Shown: positions 21,803 through 39,990 of the stretch, piece by piece
Layout of the letters: every line of letters starts with the position of its first letter
Position numbering within the stretch: position 1 is the first letter of the stretch
From: Spinacia oleracea
Lineage: Eukaryota; Streptophyta; Magnoliopsida; Caryophyllales; Amaranthaceae
Length of the DNA stretch: 64,000 nucleotides
Direction: 5' to 3'
Assembly (NCBI RefSeq): GCF_020520425.1
Contig: NC_079491.1
Coordinates: 27,705,449-27,769,448 of the forward strand
Program-made: the position numbers and the translations under genes
The notes under the pieces: generated by a model
Seen by the model: only the letters and a program-made list of their open reading frames with translations
What the model was told of the DNA's origin: nothing
Database searches by the model: none

Positions 21803-23993
21803 ATGGGTTGTTTCACAGTGTTAAAAGGTAAAAAGAAGAAGAGTGATCATAGTGTACATATAAAACGTGTATTGCCCCAGGAAAGTACACCAACAACCCT
21901 TCCAGAACCACAAATCCCCAGTCACGCCCTGCAATCAGCTCCTCCGAGTTTTCGCAACAGAGGACAACCTGTTGTTCAACCCACAGATAAACTGACAAAT
22001 AATAGGACTCGTGCACTTTCTGCACCATCTAGCTTCCATGGACCAGATAGAGAGTCGTTATCAACTGAATATGAAGAAAGAGAAGAGCCGAAACCCCATT
22101 TACTATTACCACAAGAACAAAGATCGCCTAGTCCACAGCCTCTACCACTTCCCTCGCCTCATGTTTCTGGTTCCCTGAAAAGTACAGGAAGCTTTAACGT
22201 GAGGAATTCAAGTGGCCCTTTATGCGCATCAGGTCCACTGCCTCTACCTCCATCAGGAACACTTCGGAACTTTTCCTACGAAGAAATTACATCTGCTTGC
22301 CACAGTATTTCTTCAGAAACTTGTACATCCGAGAGTCTTTCTTCAACTATGTTTAAGGCTTCCTTTAGGGATGTTTCTTGTACTGCCAGAAAGATCGAGG
22401 CCACCGTTACCCGTTTTTACCCTTCCGCTCAGGTGATTTGAAAATATTTGTTTTAGACTTTTAGCATTGCATTATGTGTCTAATGACTATCAATTCAAAG
22501 GTTTCTGAAGAAAGTTTATGTTGCAAGCTCGTTTTGAGGAACGTTGGTACTAACACACTGTTGTTTTTGTCTCAAAAGGGTATACGGGATTTTGTGAATG
22601 AGGTCAACACACTTGCTTCTCTTCAACATCCCAATTTATGTAAGTTGCTTGGTTATCATGCACGCGAAGGCTCTGATCAGAGGATATTGGTCTACGAAAG
22701 GCTACATCATGGAAGCTTAGATCGGCTATTATATGGTAGATCAGATGGCCCTCCAATTGATTGGAATACCAGAGTAAAAGTAGCTTTATGTGCCGCCCAA
22801 GGGCTTACCTTCTTACATGAACAAGGTCCATTCCAGGTACTTGCCACTTTTATCTTCTGGCAATGTTTGAATTGTAAGAAATATTGAATGTTCACAAACA
22901 CATTTAACCTGTGACAAGTTTGCTTTCAAAATTGCAAAGCACGATATTCCATAAAAGACTTGGTTGCCTTGTAAGAATCAAGTTTAGTATTATTACCAAC
23001 TTTGGGTGTTTGTCTCATCGTGGACAAACTCGGCTGATCTAAAGTCTAAACATCTGATATTGTTGATACAGTGAGTAAAAGCTTGTATGTCTGATGGAAT
23101 TTATCTTCCCACTTTTGCAGGCAATGTACAATGAATTTTCAGCTGTAAATATTCAAGTTGATAAGGATTTTAGTGCAAAACTTTCTGGATATGGCTGTGT
23201 TGGCCTCCTCCCAGAAGCAGATCTCTCCAATAGCTCTTCGGTGAGTAATCCGTCTAACTCTCTTGGTTTGGTCGGGATTAAAGAATAGAACAATAGACCC
23301 CTAAGTTTGGTTGAACCATCCTCATAAAAATTGGCTTTTGCATCCTCAAGTGTTAATTTATTTGCTACCTTTCTTTCAATTCAGGCACTAGGAAATCTTT
23401 CAGTGGAGACTGTGGAGAAAGGGTTACTGACCCCTAAAAGCAACGTTTATAGCTTCGGAATCGTTCTCCTAGAAGTTCTGACTGGTAGAAAGAACATGGA
23501 TAGTCGTCGATCGAAAGAAGAGAGGAACTTGGTGAAATGGAGCTGGCCATTCCTTGCAGATGAATGTAGGTTGTCTTTAATAATGGACTCACAGCTGAAA
23601 GGGAGGTTCCCCATAAAAGCAGCAAGAACAGTTGCTGATATAGCTCAAAAGTGTCTTCAGAAGGAACCTTCAGAAAGACCAACAATGAGAACGATTGTGG
23701 ACAACCTCAAAACCATACAAGATATGAAATATTCATGCCGGTTTCCTCTTCAAGAACCAGCTGGAAAGCAGATGTTTCGATCACCCAGTCTACCACCACG
23801 ACAAAGTTATTCTCACCCCTCGCCATCTAGGGCTCATGTATCTCCCGTCTCACCAACAAGGCTGCTCACTTTGCCCTTATCACTTCCTCCTCGTGCTTGC
23901 GCTTCACTTCTCTCACTGGATGAGATTGAACACCAGGCGCCCCGTAAATCATCATCTGTGGTGTTCCGAAGGTCTAGTGTTGAAGGCTTCTGA
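21803..23993 (+). CDS. RLCK-like pseudokinase, N-myristoylation type (4 coding exons, 538 aa)
   Basis: Coding exons, all phase 0, are 21803-22432, 22579-22836, 23121-23240 and 23385-23993, with GT-AG junctions throughout. The ATG at 21803 gives MGCFTVLKGKKKKSD. Gly2 and Cys3 plus the lysine run predict myristoylation, palmitoylation and plasma-membrane anchoring. Residues about 20-150 are Pro/Ser-rich (RTRALSAPSS, RSPSPQPLPLPSP). The kinase-like domain runs from NFSYEEITSACH to about residue 460, with EVNTLASLQHPNLCKLLGYH, LVYERLHHGSLDRLLYGR and NVYSFGIVLLEVLTGRK. Catalytic signatures are absent: no GxGxxG, ATVTRF where the VAxK lysine is expected, AMYNEFSAVNIQVD in place of HRDxKxxN, and SGYG in place of DFG. 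The C-tail is Ser/Pro-rich (PVSPTRLLTLPLSLPPRAC) ending RRSSVEGF. It probably acts as a membrane scaffold or regulator rather than an enzyme; this is inferred from the missing residues. Confidence 0.9.
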
Positions 23994-24376
23994 TTGTTAA
24001 TAGCTTTATTTTTTTACCCCATTTTTCTTCACCCCTCTTTTTTCTTTTTTTTTTCTTCTTTTTTTTGAGTTATACATGATTTATTATACAGTATAAATAT
24101 GGTGTTCCCTGTATTTCCACTTACCTCATGAATAGCTGTGGAGGATACTGGTTTTGTAGATATTGAGTGCAAGCTCCTCTGCAGTTTATGAGATATGTGG
24201 TTTTCTTACAACCCTTTTGCCCTTGTTTGTGGAGTAATTGTTATACTTGGATCAAAATAAATTCTCAAGCTTGATCACCCTGATTGAGGTCCTGCGTCGG
24301 TCAAGTGACAAACCATGCAAATATTATACACCAATGTACATGTCGTATGACTTTTGATGATGAATTAATCATAGTT

Positions 24377-24409
<33 letters not shown>

Positions 24410-25540
24410 GTACGGAGTAATAAATATACTTGTTATGGTGTGTGGTCGGAGGCAATGCACGATAGAGTTAAACAAAGATGTTCAAATTGAGGAAGTTCAA
24501 TAATAAAGGAGGTTGAAAAAAGAGGTTTACTAGCCAAATTAATTGCAATGTTCTTATCTTGATTCATAAATTCTTATTTACTTACAACCAATCAATTGTG
24601 GTTGACGTGAATGATTAAGGGTCTATTGCTTCTTAACCAAGGTCTTAGATTTGAGGCCTTGGGTATGGAAGAAACCTCAGCTGGGAGGGATGCTGCCAAT
24701 CGAGATACCTATGCAAATTCCCGGCACACCGGATTAGAAGTTACTCCGACATATGTAAAAGTTATCAAATTTTGAGTGATAAATATTTTCATTTTAATAA
24801 AAATCATTCTTTCAAAACCACTAATAATGTATAAAGGTAACTATTCAACCCTTTATGTTTATCCATCAACTTTTTTCATAATATAAAAGTTAATAAAACT
24901 ATTAAAAGTTATAAAAAACAAGGTAAAAGTTTTTCCGATGTACAATAAATTTATTACACACCTTGTGCATGCAAAATTATGTCGGATAGCAAGTTTATGA
25001 TCCTCTGGGTTATGACCCGTATCTTTCGGGCCTGGCGTGATCTAGCTTGGTTGAATAAGGCCGATTGGCTTGTTTTAGCCACATAGACCGACTGGAGCTT
25101 ATAGCCTTAAAATGACCCATAGGGGTATTTTTGGGTAAAGGATGCTCTACTTAGCGGTATGCTGGTAGGACATCCCGTATAGATAGATTGATGATAAAAA
25201 CAGAAGATGGAAATAGAATTAAGTGCTTGTTGTTGAAAAGGCTTTGTTGTGAAATGCTGGGTTTTGCTGTAATTGTTGATAGACTTGGTACTGGACCACT
25301 GGTGGTTAGTCTTGGACTTGGACATGGACATTCAAATGTCGATCTTGTGTGGCTTTTCTTTTGTTTACAACTGCTACATTTTCCCGTAGTTCATTTGTTG
25401 CACTCTCTTTTCTTAGTCAGTTGTATTTCATTATTCTTTTTTCATGGTGTTTCTTTGGAAAGTATATTTAACAAATGTAGGCAACACCGACTAAAACCCG
25501 CCGTGGTCTAGAAAGCCTGAATCAGTTTTTCAAATCTCGA
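23994..25540. other. 3' flank and intergenic
   Basis: CT-rich 3' UTR-like sequence follows the stop to about 24260. A run of 27 T lies at about 24380-24406. About 24600-24745 (AAGGGTCTATTGCTTCTTAA, then TTAGATTTGAGGCCTTGGGTA) has weak tRNA-derived SINE character, not secure. Nothing coding is supported. Confidence 0.35.
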
Positions 25541-25582
25541 CTATAGCCTATAGCCTATAGCCTATAGCCTATAGCCTATAGG
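25540..25582. repeat. (TATAGCC)n minisatellite
   Basis: About six tandem copies of the heptamer TATAGCC. Confidence 0.95.
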
Positions 25583-25864
25583 TCTTCCTTGCTGTCATCT
25601 CTTTTAACAATGTGTCCAGATCACTTTTGGACAATAATTTAAAGAAATGTTAATATGACATGTATCCTGTTGCAGTGTTGCATGTACGAATGATAACTGG
25701 GTTGCTGAAGATACTTGCTTTTTTGTACTTTAACATATTTCCTCTCTCCATACAAAAGGACGTTCAAGTTCTATTAGGACCTTTCCCATATTTCCTCACT
25801 AGCTAGGGGCAACAACATATTAGCATAATCCGTTCATCCGAAAGATCATTCATTCACGTTCATT

Positions 25865-26727
25865 TGTTTATACAAGTTAATTTAGAAAAACACTTGTTCA
25901 TTGAGAAGGTTGTGTCGAATGTTATTACATCTCCAAAGTATTTATAGGAACCTCTGCTCCGGGCATCAGACCAGAAAACGTTCAACAATGTCCCATCTTT
26001 GCCAACTTCTAGATAACTATAAAAAGTCATGATTCAGTTCATGTTGCTTCTTGAAGTAATATTTTAGTGCCCTTGCATCTCCCATACACCTTGACATACG
26101 CCGATCTAAATTAATTGCATTCCTCAAGTCTCGATTGTTGAAGGTCGTATTATCAAATCCATCACGCTCAAGAACTTGTGCACTAAAGTTCCTATTTATC
26201 CCAATTCTTGAGTAGTCATTGATGATCGCTCGCTCAAACGTTCCTTGATCAATACTTCTATAATTAACCATTAACCTACTACAAGAAGGAGTGAGTTCAT
26301 GGTTATACTTCAGGTCACACTTGGCTATCTCAAACTTTCCATCCCTCATAATCCCATACACAAACATCTTGCAACCAGTGACATTACAACCTTCAGTTCT
26401 TGCCAACCCCCCCCTCTTACATTTAAATCTGATACGTTTCATCATATATGGCTTTGCCTCTTTATCTCCTACGCCATTTTTACATACTCCAGTGTCCTTA
26501 AACTCTTTCAGCAAATCACTGCTTTTTATAAAAAGCTAGAACCGTTCCTTATAAGCATATTCTTGGCAAAATCTACTAAAGTCGTCTCCTGATACAAAGC
26601 ACATCCCTTCTCTAGGTGCATTCGAGTTGTTAGAAATTGATTCACCTTCTACTATATCTCCTTCTTCTACATCACCACTTTCATTCAGGTCTATGGCTAA
26701 TTTATGATGCTCCTCGATATTCTCCAT
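25865..26727 (-). pseudogene. FAR1/FHY3-family (MULE-derived) pseudogene, truncated
   Basis: The minus-strand ATG at 26727 gives MENIEEHHKLAIDLNESG and an acidic stretch, then GDDFSRFCQEYAYKERF. A TAG stop follows (26538-26536), and the same frame continues LFIKSSDLLKEFKDTG. The FAR1 DNA-binding signature follows: IRFKCKRGG, EGCNVTGCKMFVYG, FEIAKCDLKYNHEL. Then comes TFERAIINDYSRIGINRNFS and MGDARALKYYFKKQHELNHDF. One extra T in a T-run (about 26020) shifts the frame. Past it the sequence reads LLNVFWSDARSRGSYKYFGD and VITFDTTFSMNK, the start of the MULE transposase domain, before similarity ends near 25865. FAR1-family proteins are domesticated MULE transposases acting as transcription factors. 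This copy has one nonsense change, one frameshift and no C-terminal half. Confidence 0.85.
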
Positions 26728-27909
26728 CACTCTGCCATTAAACAGATATAATTTAAATGTATACTAATTTTTTCATTTAAACCATAAATCTAGAATTTAT
26801 CATAATATGCATGCAGGTACATCATACTAAATGTCATTTTCAGTAATTAATGGATCATACTAAAATAAAGCACGTTGTCACCCCTACTATGCTATCAATG
26901 GCTTCGACAACTTCGCCACGCAAACTTCACAAATTTTTTAATCCCATATTAACCTAATAAGTAATAACCACTATTGATAATTATTACAACAATCTCGAAT
27001 TACCTTACATTTTAATTTGATAATAAATACCTAGTAAAATCACGTCAATTGCGAAATTTAACAAAACCAAATTTGCGATATCGATGGAAAAGTACCAGCT
27101 CTCAGTTGTGGCCGAACTGTTGCTGTCCTCATAATTTGATTCTCTCCGGTGCCGCGGAATTTCCCTTCACAATGATTGCCGTCGATGATGGTGTCGATTT
27201 TGATTTCCCAGGCCAAGGTGTAGTTTTTTGGGGTTAAGGGTTATAATTAATTAGTGTTAAATTCTAGAATAACTAATTTAGGGAAGATAATGGTGTCTGA
27301 AAATAATTAATTTCAATATTTTGTTTTTTATTGTGGAGCAACAATTGGCGCCAAGGGGAGGAGGAGTGAAAAAGGCGCAATTTCCCAAAAATTTTCCCAA
27401 ACTCATTTTCTCCCACGTTGGTGGCGCTAGTCACAAAAACTTTGGGCCAATTAAGTAGTTATGTACCAGGGTACAATACTATTTGGTAACCTGAAAGTAC
27501 ACTTAGCCTTTTCGGTATTAGTAAGGTGTTCATTTAGAGGAAGTCCAAATACATGTCAGGCATGCATTTGCTATTACATGCCAACCCCAAATAAAAAGGT
27601 AAATGTAAATGTTAAATATTTTTGGGGGAAATGTATAACGGAATTGTAAATTTGTAAAACGGGGTGGTGATTTGGCATTGCTGAGTTGACAAATCATTTA
27701 CCCCCTTTCCCTTAGTTCTTCTCTCACTTACTGGGTTCCAATTTTTCGAACACCACCATTTTCATTTGAGAATTTTGAACACAGAACTTCCAAAAAAAAA
27801 AAATCCAGACCCATTTTCATCTTCTTGTTCTCCTCTTCTTCTTCATCCACGTTTGGTGAGATTTTATGTGGGGGTTAGTTTAAGTTGTTCCATATTGTTA
27901 ATTTCGGAA
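26728..27909. other. Intergenic / leader region
   Basis: No supported gene. CT-rich and ATTTTCATCTTCTTGTTCTC-like sequence at about 27715-27905 looks like the 5' UTR of the interrupted acidic gene and is partly repeated at about 39750-39876. At about 27557-27587 GGCATGCATTTGCTATTACATGCC forms a small imperfect palindrome. Confidence 0.4.
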
Positions 27910-27956
27910 ATGGAGAGCAGTGGGGCTGAAATTGGTGACGAAATTGGTGACGAAAA

Positions 27957-28966
27957 TGTTGGGGAATACAGTTAAACATAATAACATGTGCGGAAACAAT
28001 CCCCAAAGCCAGGAAGCATGTATAAAGCACAGATTAAGCATACTTACGTTTGAAGCGTGTTTTCCACAAATTTGTCAACGAACACGAACTTAGAACTCCA
28101 CTTGTCGTTCCTCTACTTGGTTCACCGACATGCTCAGATCCGTCTTGACAACCGTAGCTTAGACAATCATTCAAGAGTTTGTGCTTTTGGGAATAACAAT
28201 TCTAATGGAGGCACAAAGAGTTTAGGGTTTCTCTTGCCTTAGGTTAGAATCTGATTTTTGCATTAGGTTATTGGAAAACGTGTGTTGGAATAATATTATA
28301 ACCCTTAGGTTATAATATCAACCGGCCAAGGCACAAAGGCCATGCGCCAGCCAGCTTCGTCCGCGCAAGCCCATACGCGCACAGCCACATAGGCGCTGGG
28401 CCTTGGGCCGCGCTGTGTGCGCTGCTGCTGCTGTTCCTCGCGTGCGCGCGCGCCCAGCCAAGGCATGAGCCTTGCGCGCTGGCTCGCTGCTACGCCTAGT
28501 GGGCCTTGCGCGCTTGCACGCCTTGGCTCGTTGGGCTGGCAGCGTTGCCTCCTCGTATCCGTGATTAATATATTTCCGATATATTATTTATCGTTTCGTA
28601 TACGACGAATCACCGTCGTACGATACGATTTATTCGTTTCGCCTAGCTTACGAATATTCGCGATACGATATACAATTCCGATGCAAGGTCGTATCGTATA
28701 ATACGTTTTCCAACTAATTCCCGAAAAGCTATTAAATGAATTTCCGATTCATTTAATCCGGTGATCTGTTACATGCCATTGGTGTGACCTTGTAGGTTCA
28801 GTCAAGAGTAAGATGTGAGCTTAATATTCATTAGAACTCACTGATCGGAAGCATTGCTCCAGCTAGCTGTTCCGATCACTTGATCTCACTGAATTAATTG
28901 TTCGCAATTAATCTGAACCTTGGTATTAGACTAAATGCACCTTGGTTGAAGGACATATTTCCTTCA
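27957..28966 (-). repeat. Copia 3' LTR (1,010 bp)
   Basis: It matches the other LTR with scattered single-base differences and two indels. This copy has an extra AAGCCCATACGCG block near 28370, and lacks a duplicated CTGGCTCGCTTCTACGCCCA-type unit found in the other LTR. The GC-rich island at 28320-28560 contrasts with the AT-rich surroundings. Confidence 0.92.
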
Positions 28967-28980
28967 GTCTCCCACTTGTC
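28967..28980 (-). other. Polypurine tract
   Basis: On the minus strand GACAAGTGGGAGAC directly precedes the 3' LTR, the usual plus-strand primer position for copia elements. Confidence 0.7.
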
Positions 28981-36456
<7,476 letters not shown>

Positions 36457-36478
36457 CATATTTATATATATATTAAAT

Positions 36479-36625
<147 letters not shown>

Positions 36626-36639
36626 TTGCATAAATAAAT

Positions 36640-38523
36640 GGTGATCTAGTATGGCCCGAAACATCTTGTCTTGAAGCATCCAATCTTCATCACCTCCTTG
36701 TTAGCTTGGCATCGTCTTGAATCTTCGTTCAAATGCTAACTTAAAGTTCTAAAATTAGAAATACTTGAAAATAATAAAATTACATCAAAATTTCCATGGT
36801 ACGCAGACCATATTTAACACTTTGCATTCAAAGATAGAACGGTACGCAGACCGTATTTAACTATCCTAAATGGCCATACTAGTCACTTGGAGTACCTGGA
36901 TTACATAAAATATATATTCTATGCATTCACCCATTCGTGTGCTAAAACGAATGGCCCATATAAATATGCAAGTATTTACGTGAATTAATTAAAATTCACG
37001 TTCACATAAACGCGTCCTAAAAGATTAATCAATTTCCAAATTATTAATCCTTAGACTTTATTCTAATTAAACATGAATTTAATCAAAATAATGCGACCTA
37101 CGAAAATAATTAAAAATAATTATTTCATTTTAATTTCATTTAGTGGCTCCCACTCAAACCAATAATTATTCCGGATAATTAATTATGAAATATTAAATTA
37201 AAACTCGCGGCCCAGCCCAAGCAAATAAAATATTAAATTAAATATTCCGTTAGCCCAAATTAATGCAAATATGCGAAGCCCAACGAAATAAATAATTTTC
37301 AACGAAAAAGTTCAATTACGTAGTTGGGCTAGGCTTGTGCCCAGCCCAATGCCCTTGTGTGTGGCCCATGATGCGCACGAGCAAGCTCGCACACCCCAGG
37401 CCTTCGCGCGCGCGCGTGCCCGCAGCTGTCGCTGCCCCTGCGCTGCGTGTTGTGCCTTCGTGCGCTGGACGTCGCAGGGCCTTGTGCCTTGCTTCGTCGC
37501 AGCCCCTTGCAAGCAATGCCTTCCCCTTCCTCGCCCAGCGCGCACGAGGCACGCAGCACGCTTGCTGCTGCACGTGTCGCTGCGTCTCGGCCAATGCATA
37601 GCAGCCCCTATGGCTCGACGAGCCATACGTCCACCACACTTGTGTTCGTGCCTTTGGTTCGTGATACGGACCAACTTAATTAAAATAAATTTAATTTCAC
37701 GAACTTGCATTAATATTATTTTTCAAAAGTTACGATTTTTATTTTCGAAAAACAACGATTTTTAACGATTTAATAAACTCCAACGACAATCCAATTTCGT
37801 AAAATTATTAAATCAAGGGCTAAAAATATTCAAACTTTTAAGAACGAACGAATCAACATTAAAGTTTGAACTTTTAATTAATAAAATCCGAAGCTTTAAA
37901 TCGTTCATTAACATTTAAATTTCAGATTTTTAATAATTTGGTTTAAGTGCGATTAAAATTAACGAAACCATTCAAATTTTAATCCAATAATTTTTAAAAT
38001 TAGCCACTGACCCATGAAATTATATCCCCTTTCCCAATCAACCGAATTATTAAACCAAAATTAAGTAAAATTCAATTAGGGTTTCAAATTTTACGAATTG
38101 GGGAAAGGCAAATTTAGGGTTTATACTTATCGAAAAAATATGAAATGTTTACCATAGATCAAGAATATACCCAGAAACAATGTGTCAAAATTTCAAGCAA
38201 TTCCAAGTAGTTTAGGTCGAACTTTTAATTGAATTGTTGTTCGACACTTTTAATTTTTAATGAAAAATTAACAAAAACGCCCAAAAAACGACACTTCGAG
38301 GCCTGTTTTTGCAATTCCGTTCACATGAGTTGATCTTAGAAAATCCTTTTCAATCAGATTAGGGTTTTAAAACTCGAAAAAACGAATATTTTTGATTTCG
38401 GACCTGATTATTACGCAATTCATCCAATAATTCGCAAAAATCCCGAAAATTCAACAAAAAATTCAAAATTTTCGACAAATGCAAAAACAATAAATCATGC
38501 TAATTCATGCTTTGAATACATAA
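36640..38523 (-). other. Copia leader / gag-side region
   Basis: Minus-strand sequence between the primer site and the nested insertion. It has no long frame except a GC-rich island at 37320-37640, rich in GCGC and CCCAGCCC, whose composition resembles the GC island of the LTRs. The open frames there on both strands are explained by GC content. A decayed gag is expected but was not recognised. Confidence 0.45.
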
Positions 38524-38538
38524 GGCTCATGATACCAC
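38524..38538 (-). other. Primer-binding site
   Basis: Minus-strand GTGGTATCATGAGCC immediately inside the 5' LTR. TGGTATCA matches the complement of the 3' end of plant initiator tRNA-Met, after which the match slips by one to two bases. Confidence 0.7.
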
Positions 38539-39561
38539 TGTTGGGGAATACAGTTAAACATAATAACATGTGCGGAAACAATCCCCAAAGTCAGGAAGCA
38601 TGTATAAAGCACAGATTAAGCATACTTACGTTTGAAGCGTGTTTTCCACAAATTTGTCAACGAACACGAACTTAGAACTCCACTTGTCGTTCCTCTACTT
38701 GGTTCACTGACATGCTCAGATCCGTCTTGACAACCGTAGCTTAGACAATCATTCAAGAGTTTGTGCTTTTGGGAATAACAATTCTAATGGAGGCACAGAG
38801 AGTTTAGGGTTTCTCTTGCCTTAGGTTAGAATCTGATTTTTGCATTAGGTTATTGGAAAACGTGTGTTGGAATAATATTATAACCCTTACGTTATAATAT
38901 CAACCGGCCAAGGCACAAAGGTCATGCGCCAGCCAGCTTCGTCCGCGCACAGCCACATAGGCGCTGGGCCTTGGGCCGCACTGTGTGCGCTGCTGCTGCT
39001 GTTCCTCGCGTGCGCGCTCGCGCCCAGCCAAGGCATGGGCCTTGCGCGCTGGCTCGCTTCTACGCCCAGTGGGCCTTGCGCGCTGGCTCGCTGCTACGCC
39101 CAGTGGGCCTTGCGCGCTTGCACGCCTTGGCTGGCAGCGTTGCCTCCTCGTATCCGCGATTAATATATTTCCGATATATTATTTATCGTTTCGTATACGA
39201 CGAATCACCGTCGCAGGATACGATTTATTCGTTTCGCCTAGCTTACGAATATTCGCGATACGATATACGATTCCGATGCAAGGTCGTATCGTATAATACG
39301 TTTTCCAACTAATTCCCGAAAAGCTAGTAAATGATTTTTCGATTCATTTAATCCGGTGATCTGTTACATGCCATTGGTGTGACCTTGTAGGTTCAGTCAA
39401 GAGTAAGCTGTGAGCTTAATATTCATTAGAACTCACTGATCGCAAGCATTGCTTTAGCTAGCTGTTCCGATCACTTGATCTCACTGAATTAATTGTTCGC
39501 AATTAATCTGAACCTTGGTATTAGACTAAATGCACCTTGGTTGAAGGACATATTTCCTTCA
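38539..39561 (-). repeat. Copia 5' LTR (1,023 bp)
   Basis: Near-identical to 27957-28966. It contains a tandem copy of the CTGGCTCGCT...TACGCCCAGTGGGCC unit (about 39045-39110) present once in the other LTR. Confidence 0.92.
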
Positions 39562-39876
39562 GAAAATGGTGAAGGTAGTCGCGAGGTTGAAGGAGAAGAA
39601 GAAGAAGAAGAAGAAGAAGAAGAAGAAGAAGAAGAAGAAGAAGAAGAAGACTTCATATGGAGGTACGAACCACAATCCTCCTCCGACGAAGAGGTATGAA
39701 TCTGGATCTGTTCTATAAATTATCCATTCGTTTTGTCCAAAAAAATATAGAAATGTTCATCTTCTTCTTCTGGTTCTCCTCTTCTTCTTCCTCGACATTT
39801 GATTAATTGGTGGATAAGCTTTATTTTTTCAGTTGGGGGTTAGCTTAAAAGTAATCCATTAATATTAATTTCGGAA

Positions 39877-39990
39877 ATGGATGAGGGCAGTGGGGCTGGC
39901 ACAGGCGGAGGCTGAAAATGGTGACAACGGTTGTCGCGAGGTTGATGAAGAAGAAGAGTTCATATGGAGGATGAATGACACTCTATTGGC
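39877..39990 (+). pseudogene. Second, diverged copy of the acidic first exon
   Basis: After a repeated leader (TTCTTCTGGTTCTCCTCTTC at about 39765 and TTAATTTCGGAAATGG), an ATG at 39877 starts MDEGSGAGTGGG and hits a stop. In the next frame the sequence continues AENGDNGCREVDEEEEFIWR, collinear with NGEGSREVEGEEE...DFIWR of the interrupted copy. One frameshift breaks it. Tandem duplication of the gene's 5' end is the simplest reading. Confidence 0.55.

Noticed and set aside
24598-24745. Possible tRNA-derived SINE
   Set aside because: The box B match is poor (GATTTGAGGCC) and box A is not clear.
37312-37765. Several overlapping frames on both strands with Arg/Ala/Cys-rich products
   Set aside because: A GC-rich island in the copia leader lowers stop density on both strands; no frame resembles a known protein.
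38924-39312. Overlapping Ala/Arg-rich frames in the LTR
   Set aside because: They lie in the GC-rich part of the LTR, where GC composition explains the openness.
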